Positions 34,004 through 46,189 of a DNA stretch of 64,000 nt are shown one piece after another. The number at the start of each line of letters is the position of its first letter. Position 1 is the stretch's first letter. A model generated the notes under the pieces. The model was not told the DNA's origin and made no database searches. It worked only from the letters and a program-made list of their open reading frames with translations. The position numbers and the translations under genes are program-made. This stretch comes from Hyphomicrobiales bacterium (GTDB taxonomy: Bacteria > Pseudomonadota > Alphaproteobacteria > Rhizobiales > Beijerinckiaceae), in NCBI GenBank assembly GCA_027483895.1, contig JAIXTP010000035.1:1-64000 (forward strand), read 5' to 3'.

Positions 34004-35269
34004 TCACGCGCTCGACGCAGCCTCTCCCGCCTTGTCGGAATAGATGTAGAGCGGCCGCGCCTTGCCCTCGACCACTTCGGCCGAGATGACGACCTGTTCG
34101 CAGCCTTCGAGGCTCGGCAGGTCGTACATCGTCTCGAGCAGGATGCCCTCCATGATCGACCGCAGGCCGCGGGCGCCGGTCTTGCGCTCGATGGCCTTCT
34201 TGGCGATCGAGGACACCGCGTCGTCGGCGAAGGTCAGCTCGGTGTCCTCCATCTCGAAGAGACGCTGATACTGCTTCACCAGCGCGTTCTTCGGCTCGGT
34301 GAGGATCTTCTTCAGCGCGTCCTCGTCAAGGTCCTCGAGCGTCGCGATCACCGGCAGACGGCCGACGAATTCGGGGATGAGGCCGAATTTCAGCAGATCC
34401 TCGGGCTCCACCTCGCGGAAGATCGCGCCGGTCCGGCGGTCGTCCGGGGCCTCGACGCGCGCGCCGAAGCCGATCGAGGTGCCCTTGCCGCGCGCCGAGA
34501 TGATGCGCTCGAGCCCGGCGAAGGCGCCGCCCACGATGAACAGGATGTTCGTCGTGTCGACCTGCAGGAATTCCTGCTGCGGATGCTTGCGCCCGCCCTG
34601 CGGCGGCACGGAGGCGACGGTGCCTTCCATGATCTTCAAGAGCGCCTGTTGGACGCCCTCGCCCGACACGTCGCGGGTGATCGAGGGGTTGTCCGACTTG
34701 CGCGAGATCTTGTCGATCTCGTCGATATAGACGATGCCGCGCTGCGCGCGTTCGACATTGTAGTCGGACGCCTGCAGGAGCTTCAGGATGATGTTCTCGA
34801 CGTCCTCGCCGACATAACCGGCTTCGGTGAGGGTCGTCGCGTCCGCCATCGTGAAGGGCACGTCGAGGATGCGCGCCAGCGTCTGGGCGAGAAGCGTCTT
34901 GCCCGAGCCCGTGGGGCCGACGAGCAGGATGTTCGACTTCGCCAGCTCGACGTCGTTGTGCTTCGTCGCGTGGTTCAACCGCTTGTAGTGGTTGTGCACC
35001 GCGACGGAGAGCACCTTCTTCGCATGGTCCTGCCCGATGACGTAGTCGTCGAGGACCTTGCGGATCTCCTTCGGCGTGGGAACGCCGTCGCGCGACTTCA
35101 CCAGCGAGGATTTGCTCTCCTCGCGGATGATGTCCATGCAGAGCTCGACGCACTCGTCGCAGATGAACACGGTGGGACCCGCGATGAGCTTGCGGACCTC
35201 ATGCTGGCTCTTGCCGCAGAACGAGCAGTACAGCGTGCTCTTCGTTTCGCCGCTGCCGACCTTGCTCAT
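34004..35269 (-). CDS. clpX: ClpX, ATPase subunit of ClpXP
   Basis: A 421-residue AAA+ unfoldase. The N-terminal zinc domain has C15/C18 and C37/C40 ([17 protein letters not shown]). Walker A is GPTGSGKT, Walker B is IVYIDEID, and the pore loop and IGF-type ClpP-binding region are in place (FVGRLPV follows). The start at 35269 fits the family. It lies 260 bases downstream of clpP on the same strand; the gaps before and after it contain no gene that I can see. Confidence 0.97.
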   Translation of the reverse strand: MSKVGSGETKSTLYCSFCGKSQHEVRKLIAGPTVFICDECVELCMDIIREESKSSLVKSRDGVPTPKEIRKVLDDYVIGQDHAKKVLSVAVHNHYKRLNHATKHNDVELAKSNILLVGPTGSGKTLLAQTLARILDVPFTMADATTLTEAGYVGEDVENIILKLLQASDYNVERAQRGIVYIDEIDKISRKSDNPSITRDVSGEGVQQALLKIMEGTVASVPPQGGRKHPQQEFLQVDTTNILFIVGGAFAGLERIISARGKGTSIGFGARVEAPDDRRTGAIFREVEPEDLLKFGLIPEFVGRLPVIATLEDLDEDALKKILTEPKNALVKQYQRLFEMEDTELTFADDAVSSIAKKAIERKTGARGLRSIMEGILLETMYDLPSLEGCEQVVISAEVVEGKARPLYIYSDKAGEAASSA

Positions 35270-35529
35270 GGCGGAACCTCCGGTCGATCGAGCCCGGCCC
35301 TTTGCCGGATTCGATGTGATGATGCACCGGAACGCATGCGGTTGCATACCGCTGCGTTACGACACGGAACCCCCTCCTGCCCCGCCCGGTCACGGCGACG
35401 ACGCGGAGGCCTCGAGGGGTGATGCAAACATGGTGACCGACGAGGATCAATAGTTCGTTGCCAGGAACCCGTGGATCACGGATTCCGTCCCGTCGGTCTT
35501 TCGGGCGCCTTGCGGCGCTCGGAACGATA

Positions 35530-36153
35530 TCAGGCCGACGCCTCGACCGGGCGCTTTTCCATGACCTGATCGACGATGCCGAAAGCCTGCGCGCCCTCGG
35601 CCGTCATGAAGTTGTCGCGTTCGAGGGCCTCCTCGATCAGCGCATAGTCCTTGCCCGTATGCTTCACGTAGATCTCGTTGAGGCGGCGCTTCAGGCTCTC
35701 CACCTCGCGGGCATGGATCAGGATGTCGGTCACCTGGCCCTGATAGCCGCCCGACGGCTGGTGGACCATGATTCGGGCGTTCGGCAGGGCGAAGCGCTGG
35801 CCGGGCTCGCCCGCCGCGAGGAGCAGCGAACCCATGGAGGCGGCCTGACCGACGCAGAGCGTCGTCACCGGCGGACGGATGAACTGCATCGTGTCGTAGA
35901 TCGACATGCCCGAGGTCACTACGCCGCCCGGCGAGTTGATGTAGAGGGAGATCTCCTTCTTGGGGTTCTCCGCCTCGAGGAACAGGAGCTGCGCGACGAT
36001 CAGCGAGGCCATGCCGTCCTCGATGGGACCGGTCACGAAGATGATCCGCTCCCGCAGAAGCCGGGAGAAGATGTCGAAGGCGCGCTCTCCCCGATTCGAC
36101 TGCTCCACCACCATCGGCACGAGCATGTTGTAGGTATCGATCGGATCGCGCAT
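35530..36153 (-). CDS. clpP: ATP-dependent Clp protease proteolytic subunit
   Basis: A 207-residue serine protease forming tetradecameric barrels with ClpX or ClpA. The catalytic triad S106 (GQAASMGS), H131 (IMVHQPSGG) and D180 (LERDN) is complete. A candidate promoter and a perfect 11-base stem-loop lie in the 5' leader. The order tig, clpP, clpX, lon is conserved in this group. Confidence 0.97.
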   Translation of the reverse strand: MRDPIDTYNMLVPMVVEQSNRGERAFDIFSRLLRERIIFVTGPIEDGMASLIVAQLLFLEAENPKKEISLYINSPGGVVTSGMSIYDTMQFIRPPVTTLCVGQAASMGSLLLAAGEPGQRFALPNARIMVHQPSGGYQGQVTDILIHAREVESLKRRLNEIYVKHTGKDYALIEEALERDNFMTAEGAQAFGIVDQVMEKRPVEASA

Positions 36154-36176
36154 CGGTTGGCCCTGTTCGGAAATGA

Positions 36177-36236
36177 CTCGGACCGGCGCATGCCGGTCCG
36201 AGGAAGAAAGATAACGATCGGACGGAAGGGTTCAAG
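36177..36236 (-). promoter_or_regulatory. Candidate clpP promoter with 5'-leader hairpin
   Basis: On the minus strand, CTTGAA (36231-36236) and TTATCT (36209-36214), 16 bases apart, resemble a sigma-70 or heat-shock sigma-32 promoter. Right after it is a perfect inverted repeat of 11 bases (ctcggaccggc 36177-36187, gccggtccgag 36192-36202) with a 4-base loop. A transcript starting near 36203 would begin with this hairpin. It could be an operator, a stability element or a structured leader. Confidence 0.45.
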
Positions 36237-36288
36237 CGCCCGTCCGCGGCAACACTAAGGCGTCCTTACGCCCGTTCGGGCGGACGCC

Positions 36289-37716
36289 TTATTCGGCGTC
36301 TGCCTTCTTGGCCTTCGGCTTGGCCGCCTTCTTGGCCTTCGGCTTTTCGGAGGCCTCCGCGGAAGCGCCTTCCGATTCGTCGTCGGCGAGCAGCTCTTCC
36401 TTCGAGACGGCCTTCTCGGTCACCTTGGCCGAAGCGAGGATGTGATCGACCACCTTCTCCTCGAAGATCGGCGCGCGGATCTCGGCCATGGCCTGCGGGT
36501 TCTTCTGGTAGAACTCCCACACCATGCGCTCCTGACCCGGGAACTGGCGCGCGCGCTCCATGAGGCCCTGCGACAGCTCTTCCTGGGTCACTTCCACCTT
36601 CGCCTTCTCGCCGATCTCGGCGAGCACGAGGCCGAGGCGCACGCGACGTTCCGCGATCTTGCGGTAGTCGTTGCGGGCCGCCTCTTCCGTGGTGTTCTCG
36701 TCGGCGAAGGTCTTGCCCGCCGCCTGCAGGTCCTGCGTCACCTGCGCCCACACGCCTTCGAACTCCTGCTCGAGCAGGGTCGGGGGCAGATCGAAGGAGT
36801 ACTGCGCGTCGAGCGCGTCGAGCAGCTGCTTCTTCAGCTTGCGGCGCGAGGCGAGCATGTAGTCGCGGCCGATATTCGCCTTCACGGCGTCCTTCAGCGC
36901 GTCGAGATTCTCCATGCCGAAGGTCTTGGCGAGTTCGTCGTCGATCTTCGCCTCGCCCGGCTCCTCGACCGACTTCACGGTCACTTCGAACACGGCCGGC
37001 TTGCCCGCGAGATGGGCGGCGCCGTATTCCTCGGGGAAGCTCACTTCGACGTTCTTGGCGTCGCCGGCCTTCGTGCCGATCAGCTGATCTTCGAAGCCGG
37101 GGATGAACTGGCCCGAGCCGAGCTCCAGCGGCACGTCGGTGCCGGTGCCGCCCTGGAAGGCCTCGCCGTCGATCTTGCCGACGAAGTCGATGATGACGCG
37201 GTCGCCCTTCTTCGCCTTGGACTTCGCGTCCTTGGCGGTGAAGGGACGGTTCTGGGCGGCCATGCGCTCCAGCGTCTCGTTCACTTCGGCGTCCGAGGGC
37301 TCATAGACGAGCTTCGTCACGGAGATGCCGGAGAAATCGGCCAGCTCGATCGCGGGCAGGATTTCCAGCGCGACCTTGTATTCGAGGTCGCCGCGGGCTT
37401 CCATCGCCGCTTCGACGACGGCCTTGTCCTCGGGGAACTCGATCCGCGGCTCCATCGCGAGGCGGAAACCGTTGTCCTCGACGAGCTTGCGGTTCGTCTC
37501 GTTCACCGCGTTCTGGAGCACGTCGCCCATCACCGAGCGGCCGTAGACGCGGCGCAGATGCTGCATCGGCACCTTGCCCGGACGGAAGCCGTTGATGCGG
37601 ACCCGGTCCTTCAGTTCGACGAGCTGGCTGGTGAGCCGCTCCTCGAGATCCTTCGCAGGAAGGACAACGGTGAATTCGCGCTTCAGACCTTCCGAGAGCG
37701 TAGCGGTGACCTGCAT
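36289..37716 (-). CDS. tig: Trigger factor
   Basis: A 475-residue ribosome-bound chaperone. The ribosome-binding N-terminus includes the loop GFRPGKVP. It is followed by an FKBP-type prolyl isomerase domain ([19 protein letters not shown]...[13 protein letters not shown]) and the helical C-terminal domain. The end is a Lys/Ala-rich low-complexity tail ([18 protein letters not shown]). The upstream tRNA-Leu is on the same strand. Confidence 0.96.
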   Translation of the reverse strand: MQVTATLSEGLKREFTVVLPAKDLEERLTSQLVELKDRVRINGFRPGKVPMQHLRRVYGRSVMGDVLQNAVNETNRKLVEDNGFRLAMEPRIEFPEDKAVVEAAMEARGDLEYKVALEILPAIELADFSGISVTKLVYEPSDAEVNETLERMAAQNRPFTAKDAKSKAKKGDRVIIDFVGKIDGEAFQGGTGTDVPLELGSGQFIPGFEDQLIGTKAGDAKNVEVSFPEEYGAAHLAGKPAVFEVTVKSVEEPGEAKIDDELAKTFGMENLDALKDAVKANIGRDYMLASRRKLKKQLLDALDAQYSFDLPPTLLEQEFEGVWAQVTQDLQAAGKTFADENTTEEAARNDYRKIAERRVRLGLVLAEIGEKAKVEVTQEELSQGLMERARQFPGQERMVWEFYQKNPQAMAEIRAPIFEEKVVDHILASAKVTEKAVSKEELLADDESEGASAEASEKPKAKKAAKPKAKKADAE

Positions 37717-37782
37717 GATGGAACCTTCGATCGAAATCCGGAGATGACGGTGAACGGACCGCCCCGCGACACGGTCCGGAAC

Positions 37783-37867
37783 TGGTGCGGGCGGAGGGAC
37801 TCGAACCCCCACGACTCTCGCCACCGGAACCTAAATCCGGCGCGTCTACCAATTCCGCCACGCCCGC
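37783..37867 (-). tRNA. tRNA-Leu (TAG)
   Basis: On the minus strand, GCGGGCG and CGCCCGC form the acceptor stem. The anticodon loop ATTTAGGT gives TAG. A long variable arm (about 13 bases) and an encoded CCA are present, 85 bases in all, as expected for class II tRNA-Leu. Confidence 0.95.
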
Positions 37868-38008
37868 AGGACGGCGGCCGCGCGAGGAGGCCCCCGTCGG
37901 AGTGGCGCTCCTATAGCAATGCGCGCGCGGCGGCGCCACTCCAAAATGCCGGAGGACGGAGCGGCGCCCGCGCTTGCTCCGGAGGCCGCGTTCCGGCATC
38001 GAGATCGC

Positions 38009-39357
38009 ATGCCTCGTCCTCTTTCCCCCGCATCGCCTCCGGCGCCCTTCCGCCCCGACCGTCGGAGCCTGCTGGCGGGCCTCGCCGCGGCGGCGATTTC
38101 GCCCGCGCTCCCCGCCCTCGCCGCGCCGCGGATCCTCGTCGCGCGGCCCGCGACCCTCGCCCTGCGCGCCCCGAAGGACACGCCCGTCCTCGCCTTCGAC
38201 GGGGCGGTTCCGGGGCCGTTGCTGCGGCTGCGCCGCGGGGAGACGCTGCCGCTGCGTTTCGAGAACCGCACCGACCAGCCGCTGTCGCTGCATTGGTCGG
38301 GCATGCGGATCGACAATCGTCATGACGGCGTCGCGGGACTCACCCAGCCCGCGGTCGCGCCCGGCGGCGCCATCGAATTCGGTCTGACCCCGCCCGATCC
38401 CGGCCTGTTCGTCTACCGCCCCGCCGTGCCCGGAAAGACCGGCGATCTCGTGGCCCGCGGCCTTGCGGGTCTGGCGGTCGTCGAAGAAGCAGACCCGCCG
38501 CCGGTGGATGCCGACCTCGTGCTCGGCGTGTCCGACTGGCTTCTCGACGATGCGGGTCGAATCGCGACCCCGCCGCTCGCGGTGCTCAACGGCGGCCGGC
38601 TGGGCAACGTGCTGACCGTCGAGGGGCGCCCCCGCGCGGCCGAAGCGGTCCTGCCCCGCCGCGCCCGCGTCCGCCTGCGCCTCGCCAATCTCGCCCCGGC
38701 CCGCGTGATGACCCTGCGGATTTCAGGCGCGAAGGCCTATGTCGCCGCGGTCGACGGCCACCCGACCGACGTCTTCGAGCCTCTGCACTCGGCCTTCCCG
38801 CTCGGTCCGGGAAACAGGATCGAACTGTTCCTCGCCATGCCCGCCGAAGCGGGTGCGGAGGTCGTTCTCTCGGCCCGGGTGGGCAACGGTTTCGAGATCG
38901 TCCGCCTGCGCACGTCGGAAGCCCTTTCGGCCATCGCCGAACTGCCGCTCGCGCCCCTCCCGACGAACGACCGGCTTCCCGCCGAGATCAAGCTGCAGTC
39001 GGCGTTGCGCACGAATTTCACCATCGAGGGCGGCCCCCGCCCCGGCCTGCCGGAGCCCCTGCCCTGGCACGTCAACGGCAGCCCCGGCACTCTGGCGCGC
39101 GACAGATATCTCTTCAATGTCGGCCGCGGTCGCCCCGTGGTGATGACCATCGCCAACCGCACGGCCCTGCCGCAGACCGTGCATGTGCACGGCCACGCCT
39201 TCCGCGTGCTGCATGCGCTCGACGACGGCTGGGATCCTTATTGGCTCGATACGGTCACCGTGCCCGACGGCAAGACCGTGCGCATCGCCTTCGTCGCCGA
39301 CAATCCCGGCCGCTGGCTGATCGCCTCGGCGGTCCACGACCGGATGGATCAGGGCCT

Positions 39358-39382
<25 letters not shown>
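38009..39382 (+). CDS. Multicopper-oxidase-fold exported protein lacking most copper ligands
   Basis: A 457-residue protein with a twin-arginine-type signal (RRSLLAGLAAAAISPALPALA) starting from ATG 38009; an ATG 90 bases upstream is possible. Three cupredoxin domains are suggested by LHWSGMRIDNRHDGVAGLTQ (first motif), PGLFVYRPA (second), HVHGHAFRVLH (third) and WLIASAVHDRMDQGLYGWF (fourth). Typical multicopper oxidases have HWHG, WYHSH, HPxHLHGH and HCHIxxHxxxGM; here the first has H95 but Ser for the second His, and the second has no His. The third keeps H392/H394/H396 but loses the type 1 His (Gln instead), and the fourth has Ala-Ser-Ala instead of His-Cys-His. A type 1 copper site is therefore impossible. 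FtsP/SufI is a known copper-free relative that works in division, so a structural role is plausible. Confidence 0.8.
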
Positions 39383-41446
<2,064 letters not shown>

Positions 41447-41473
41447 TCTCGCGCATTCGGACTTTCCAACCCC

Positions 41474-41490
41474 GCCCCTGCGCAAGGGGC
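41474..41490 (+). promoter_or_regulatory. Small hairpin between glnB and glnA
   Basis: gcccct (41474-41479) and aggggc (41485-41490) form a 6-base stem with a 5-base loop in the intercistronic space. There is no T run, so it is not a full terminator; it may tune the glnB to glnA mRNA ratio. Confidence 0.35.
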
Positions 41491-41516
41491 GACAAATCCA
41501 GCATGAGGATGGGACT

Positions 41517-42926
41517 ATGAAGACCGCCAAGGACGTCCTGCAGGCGATCAAGGACAACGACATCAAATACGTCGACTTCCGCTTCACCGACCCGCGCGGC
41601 AAGTGGCAGCACGTCACCTTCGACGTGTCCATGATCGACGAGGACATCTTCGCCGAAGGCACGATGTTCGACGGCTCCTCGATCGCCGGCTGGAAGGCGA
41701 TCAACGAGTCCGACATGATGCTCATGCCCGACCCGCAGACGGCGTTCATCGACCCGTTCTTCGCGGCGCCGACCATGGTCATCACCTGCGACGTGCTCGA
41801 GCCGACCACCGGCCAGCCCTACGAGCGCGACCCGCGCGGCATCGCCAAGAAGGCCGAGGCCTTCCTGCAGTCGACCGGCATCGGCGACACGATCTATGTC
41901 GGCCCCGAGGCCGAGTTCTTCGTGTTCGACGACGTCCGCTTCTCCGCGGATCCGTACAACACGGGCTTCAAGCTCGACGCCGCCGAGCTGCCGACCAACG
42001 GCGACACGGAATATGAAGGCGGCAATCTCGGCCACCGCATCGCGATCAAGGGCGGCTACTTCCCGGTTCCCCCGCAGGACGCCCTGCAGGACATGCGCGG
42101 CGAGATGCTCGCGGCCCTCGCCTCGATGGGCGTGAAGGTCGAGAAGCACCATCACGAGGTCGCCTCCGCCCAGCACGAGCTCGGCGTGAAGTTCGACACG
42201 CTGACGCTGCTCGCCGACCACATGCAGTGCTACAAGTACGCCATCCACAACGTGGCGGCGTCCTACGGCAAGACGGCGACGTTCATGCCGAAGCCGGTCT
42301 TCGGCGACAACGGCTCGGGCATGCACGTCCACATGTCGATCTGGAAGGGCGGCAAGCCCCTCTTCGCCGGCAACAAGTACGCGGACCTCTCGCAGGAATG
42401 CCTGTACTACATCGGCGGCATCATCAAGCACGCCAAGGCGCTGAACGCCTTCACCAACCCGTCGACGAACTCCTACAAGCGTCTCGTCCCGGGCTATGAG
42501 GCTCCGGTTCTGCTCGCCTATTCGTCGCGCAACCGTTCGGCGTCCTGCCGCATCCCCTACACGTCCTCGCCGAAGGCGAAGCGCGTCGAGGTGCGGTTCC
42601 CCGATCCGATGGCGAACCCCTATCTCGCGTTCTCGGCCATGCTCATGGCCGGCCTCGACGGCATCATCAACAAGATCGATCCCGGCCAGGCGATGGACAA
42701 GGACCTCTACGATCTTCCGCCGCGCGAGCTGAAGAAGATCCCGACGGTCTGCGGCTCGCTCCGCGAGGCTCTCGCCAATCTCGACAAGGACCGCGCGTTC
42801 CTCAAGGCCGGCGGCGTCTTCAACGACGACTTCATCGACAGCTATATCGAGCTGAAGATGCAGGACGTGATGCGCTTCGAAATGACGCCGCATCCGGTCG
42901 AGTTCTCGATGTACTACTCCTACTGA
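41517..42926 (+). CDS. glnA: Glutamine synthetase type I
   Basis: A 469-residue dodecameric GSI that makes glutamine from glutamate, ammonia and [13 protein letters not shown], the metal ligands in [21 protein letters not shown] and the adenylylation site Tyr398 in [13 protein letters not shown] are present, so GlnE control is likely. It starts at ATG 41517, with GAGGATGGG upstream. A terminator follows. Confidence 0.97.
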   Translation: MKTAKDVLQAIKDNDIKYVDFRFTDPRGKWQHVTFDVSMIDEDIFAEGTMFDGSSIAGWKAINESDMMLMPDPQTAFIDPFFAAPTMVITCDVLEPTTGQPYERDPRGIAKKAEAFLQSTGIGDTIYVGPEAEFFVFDDVRFSADPYNTGFKLDAAELPTNGDTEYEGGNLGHRIAIKGGYFPVPPQDALQDMRGEMLAALASMGVKVEKHHHEVASAQHELGVKFDTLTLLADHMQCYKYAIHNVAASYGKTATFMPKPVFGDNGSGMHVHMSIWKGGKPLFAGNKYADLSQECLYYIGGIIKHAKALNAFTNPSTNSYKRLVPGYEAPVLLAYSSRNRSASCRIPYTSSPKAKRVEVRFPDPMANPYLAFSAMLMAGLDGIINKIDPGQAMDKDLYDLPPRELKKIPTVCGSLREALANLDKDRAFLKAGGVFNDDFIDSYIELKMQDVMRFEMTPHPVEFSMYYSY

Positions 42927-42966
42927 TCCCCCGGCGGGGAAACCCGCCGCGGATCTCGGATACGGA

Positions 42967-42993
42967 ACGGGGCGCAGCGATGCGCCCCGTTTT
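42967..42993 (+). terminator. Rho-independent terminator of glnBA
   Basis: A perfect 10-base stem (acggggcgca / tgcgccccgt) with a 4-base loop is followed by four T in all (the last arm base and three more). Confidence 0.85.
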
Positions 42994-43009
42994 ACATTGA
43001 GGGCACCCT

Positions 43010-43600
43010 ATGATTGCTCAAAAGCTTGCCGTTGCCAGATGCCAGCTTGGAACGGCCACCCAGCTGTTCATTGACGACAAAGACCCGGTATCGGTTCAAG
43101 TACTAGCGTGTTGCGCGAGCGAGATACTCGATGCGATTTCACCGCGGCCATTCCGAGACCACGCTCTCGCCATCCACACCGACCTAACGGACCGAGACTA
43201 CAAGCGACTCAGGTCATTTTACTCCAATGCTTTCAAGCACTTCACAAGCTTTTCAGGATCCCCAAGGGACGATAGTTACATCTTCAGCAAGTTCGACGAT
43301 AGCCGGAACGATCACGCACTTTTTGTAGCCTGGTACGACTACGGTTCTTGCTCAGGTAAGCTTCCGCTTGCTGCGCAGGTGTTCCAAGTTTGGTATTACG
43401 CGATGTATCCGCAGCGGCTGTCTCAGCAAAGCGCCGAAGCGCAGGCTCTGTTTCCCGGAATCAGCACCCGCGATCGGGCCGCTCAGAAAGCTATGCTGCG
43501 GCACGTATACGGGGCCTATCGAAACGACCCGGCGCTTCTCGCCGCCTCTGCGACGGAGACTGCTCCGCTAATCTGCGGCCGCGAGGACTGGGCAATCTGA
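43010..43600 (+). CDS. Hypothetical protein of lower GC, probably acquired
   Basis: A 196-residue soluble protein with no signal or membrane segment. It is mostly helical by appearance; the segment LRSFYSNAFKHF recalls the helix ends of HEPN-type proteins, a weak resemblance only. Codon use differs from its neighbours: three sampled 60-base lines of the gene have about 55, 63 and 42 percent GC, while the surroundings are near 65-70. It sits right after the glnBA terminator, starts with ATG behind GAGGG, and is followed by an unrelated gene. I do not know its function; transfer is inferred from composition. Confidence 0.65.
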   Translation: MIAQKLAVARCQLGTATQLFIDDKDPVSVQVLACCASEILDAISPRPFRDHALAIHTDLTDRDYKRLRSFYSNAFKHFTSFSGSPRDDSYIFSKFDDSRNDHALFVAWYDYGSCSGKLPLAAQVFQVWYYAMYPQRLSQQSAEAQALFPGISTRDRAAQKAMLRHVYGAYRNDPALLAASATETAPLICGREDWAI

Positions 43601-43649
43601 GCTAATACCCCCTTCTTCGATTGCCCCTCCTCCCCTATCCTCCCGCCCC

Positions 43650-45737
43650 ATGAACGCCTCTCCCCGCATCACGCGCCGCGCCTCCGTCTGTCCGCATGAT
43701 TGCCCTTCCGCCTGTTCGATCGAGGTGGAGGTGCTCGACGAGCGCACCATCGGGCGCGTCTACGGGTCGGAGGAGCAGACCTACACGGCGGGCGTGATCT
43801 GCGCGAAGGTCGCGCGCTATGCGGAGCGCATCCATCATCCCGATCGCCTGCTGCATCCGCTGAAGCGCGTCGGGCCCAAGGGCTCGGGGCAATTCGAGCG
43901 GATCTCCTGGGACGAGGCGCTCGACCTCGCGGCGGCGAAATTCCTCGAAGCCGAGCGCGATTTCGGCGCGGAATCCGTCTGGCCCTATTTCTATGCGGGC
44001 ACGATGGGCCTCGTGATGCGCGACGGCATCGAGCGGCTGCGCCACGCCAAGAAATATTCGCGCTTCTATTCCACCATCTGCGTCAATCTCGCTTGGCCCG
44101 GCTTCATCGCCGGCACGGGCCGGCTCGCGGGCGTCGACCCGCGCGAGATGGCGAAGTCCGACTGCGTGGTCATCTGGGGCACCAACGCCGTCGCCACGCA
44201 GGTCAACGTGATGACCCACGCCACCCGCGCCCGGAAGGAGCGCGGGGCGAAGATCGTGGCGATCGACGTCTACCGCACCGAAACCTTGAAACAGGCCGAT
44301 CTCGGCCTCGTGCTCCGCCCGGGCACCGACGGCGCGCTCGCCTGCGCGGTCATGCACGTCCTCTTCCGCGAGGGCCTCGCCGACCGCGACTACATGGCCC
44401 GCTACGCCGACGCGCCCGAAGAACTGGAAGCCCATCTCGCAAGCCGCACGCCCGAATGGGCGGCGGCGATCACGGGGCTTTCGGTGGAGGAGATCGAGGC
44501 CTTCGCCCGGCTCGTCGGCACCACCAAGCGCAGCTTCTTCCGGCTCGGCTACGGTTTCTCGCGCCAGCGCAACGGCTCGGCCAATATGCATGCGGCGCTC
44601 TGCATCCCCACCGTCACCGGTGCTTGGGCGCATGAGGGCGGCGGCGCCTTCCATTCGAACAGCGGCATCTTCGGCTGGCGCAAGACCATGATCGAAGGCC
44701 TCGACGTGATGGACCGCAGCGTCCGCCGGCTCGATCAGTCCCAGATCGGCCGGGTGCTCACCGGCGATCCGGTCGCGCTCAAAAGCGGCGGGCCCGTCAA
44801 GGCGCTGCTGATCCAGAACACGAACCCGGTCTCGGTCGCGCCGGAGCAGGAACTGGTGAAGCGCGGCTTCGCCCGCGAGGATCTCTTCACCGTCGTGCAC
44901 GAGCAGTTCATGACGGATACGGCGCTCATGGCCGATCTCGTCCTGCCCGCCACCATGTTCGCCGAGCATGACGACATCTATCAGGGCGGCGGGCATCAAT
45001 ATGTCGCGCTGGGCCCGAAGCTCATCGAGCCGCCCGGCGAATGCCGCTCGAACCACGACGTGATCGTGGCGCTCGCGAAACGCCTCGGCGCCGAACATCC
45101 CGGCTTCGACATGACGCCGCGCGAGCTGATCGACTGGACGCTGCGCCATTCGAACCGCGGCACGCTGGCCGAACTCGAAGAGAAGAAGATGATCGACTGC
45201 CAGCCGCCCTTCGATCGCGCGCATTACCGCGACGGCTTCGCCTGGAAGGACGGGCGGTTCCGCTTCAAGCCCGACTGGTCGAAGCTGCCCTTCTCCGACG
45301 ACGGCCCCATGGGCCCCTTCGACGATCTGCCCTCGCTTCCCGATCACTGGGCCGTGATCGAGGAGGCGACGCCGGAGCATCCCTTCCGGCTGGCGACGAG
45401 CCCGGCGCGGAACTTCCTCAATTCCAGCTTCACCGAGACGCCGACCTCCCGGAAGCGCGAGGGGCGGCCCACCGTCTTCGTGCATCCGGACGACGGGGCG
45501 GCCGCGGGCATCGAAGAGGGCGACCTCGTGGTGCTGAGCAATGCGCGCGGCGAGGTCCGGCTTCACGCCAAGCTCTTCGACGGCGTCAGGCGCGGCGTGC
45601 TCGTGGCCGAATCGATCTGGCCCAATGCGGCCTATGCCGACGGCCGGGGCATCAACACGCTGACGGGCGCCGACCAGCCCGCGCCTTACGGCGGCGCGGC
45701 CTTCCACGACAACAGGGTGGCTCTGCGCCGGGCGTAG
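43650..45737 (+). CDS. Molybdopterin-dependent oxidoreductase
   Basis: A 695-residue enzyme of the DMSO reductase superfamily. The N-terminal 4Fe-4S motif CPHDCPSAC with a later CAK, the cofactor-binding regions (VIWGTNAVATQVNV, IDVYRTETLKQAD, LIQNTNPVSVAP) and the C-terminal molybdopterin dinucleotide domain (NFLNSSFTETP, EEGDLVVLSNARGEV) are intact. There is no Tat signal, so it is cytoplasmic. The substrate is unknown; the family includes formate dehydrogenase-like and polysulfide reductase-like enzymes. No electron-transfer partner gene is adjacent. The start has no good ribosome binding site. Confidence 0.85.
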   Translation: MNASPRITRRASVCPHDCPSACSIEVEVLDERTIGRVYGSEEQTYTAGVICAKVARYAERIHHPDRLLHPLKRVGPKGSGQFERISWDEALDLAAAKFLEAERDFGAESVWPYFYAGTMGLVMRDGIERLRHAKKYSRFYSTICVNLAWPGFIAGTGRLAGVDPREMAKSDCVVIWGTNAVATQVNVMTHATRARKERGAKIVAIDVYRTETLKQADLGLVLRPGTDGALACAVMHVLFREGLADRDYMARYADAPEELEAHLASRTPEWAAAITGLSVEEIEAFARLVGTTKRSFFRLGYGFSRQRNGSANMHAALCIPTVTGAWAHEGGGAFHSNSGIFGWRKTMIEGLDVMDRSVRRLDQSQIGRVLTGDPVALKSGGPVKALLIQNTNPVSVAPEQELVKRGFAREDLFTVVHEQFMTDTALMADLVLPATMFAEHDDIYQGGGHQYVALGPKLIEPPGECRSNHDVIVALAKRLGAEHPGFDMTPRELIDWTLRHSNRGTLAELEEKKMIDCQPPFDRAHYRDGFAWKDGRFRFKPDWSKLPFSDDGPMGPFDDLPSLPDHWAVIEEATPEHPFRLATSPARNFLNSSFTETPTSRKREGRPTVFVHPDDGAAAGIEEGDLVVLSNARGEVRLHAKLFDGVRRGVLVAESIWPNAAYADGRGINTLTGADQPAPYGGAAFHDNRVALRRA

Positions 45738-45806
45738 GGCCGGAACCTTGACCGGCGCCGCGCATTGTCGACAGTGAAACGGTCGCGTTTCCGCTCGGGT
45801 CCCCAC

Positions 45807-46148
45807 ATGTCGCGTTTCGCTGTTCTTCCGCTTCTCCTTGCCCTTTCGGGCCCCGCCCTCGCCGCGTCCGGCAGCGGCTTTCTTCCCGAGCCCGATCCGG
45901 CGCTGCGCAACGCCACGCCCGCGCAGATCCGCGAGCGTGCGGAAGAGGCCTGCATCGTGCTGCAGGCCGACCTGTTGGACGTGCCGCAGGAACTCGTGCG
46001 CGAGCCGTGCCGCTGCTACGCGCGCCGCACCGTCTCCAAAATGTCGAAGGACGAGATCGAGGATTTCCGGCGGACCAGCGTGTTCAACGCGACGACCCGG
46101 CAGAAGGCGCTCGAAAGTCTCGACGCGTGCAGGTTGAAACGGCCCTGA
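45807..46148 (+). CDS. Exported hypothetical protein with four cysteines
   Basis: A 113-residue protein with a Sec signal (MSRFAVLPLLLALSGPALA, cleavage near residue 19-20). The mature part is helical and has C49, C68, C70 and C108, so one or two disulfides in the periplasm are likely. I chose ATG 45807 because it begins the signal peptide; a start 42 bases upstream would add charged residues. The family is not recognised. It precedes the membrane-protein gene at 46190. Confidence 0.65.
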   Translation: MSRFAVLPLLLALSGPALAASGSGFLPEPDPALRNATPAQIRERAEEACIVLQADLLDVPQELVREPCRCYARRTVSKMSKDEIEDFRRTSVFNATTRQKALESLDACRLKRP

Positions 46149-46189
46149 CCCCTCTTGCCGGCGCGGCGCCGCGGCTCCATGACGACGGC

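Noticed and set aside
36254-36288. Terminator after tig formed by aaggcgtcc...ggacgcctt
   Set aside because: The stem is good, but no T run follows it on the minus strand and it overlaps the tig stop region, so it was not called as a terminator.
43635-45806. 723-codon minus-strand frame opposite the molybdoenzyme gene
   Set aside because: No motif and antisense composition; the plus-strand frame has complete Fe-S and cofactor motifs.
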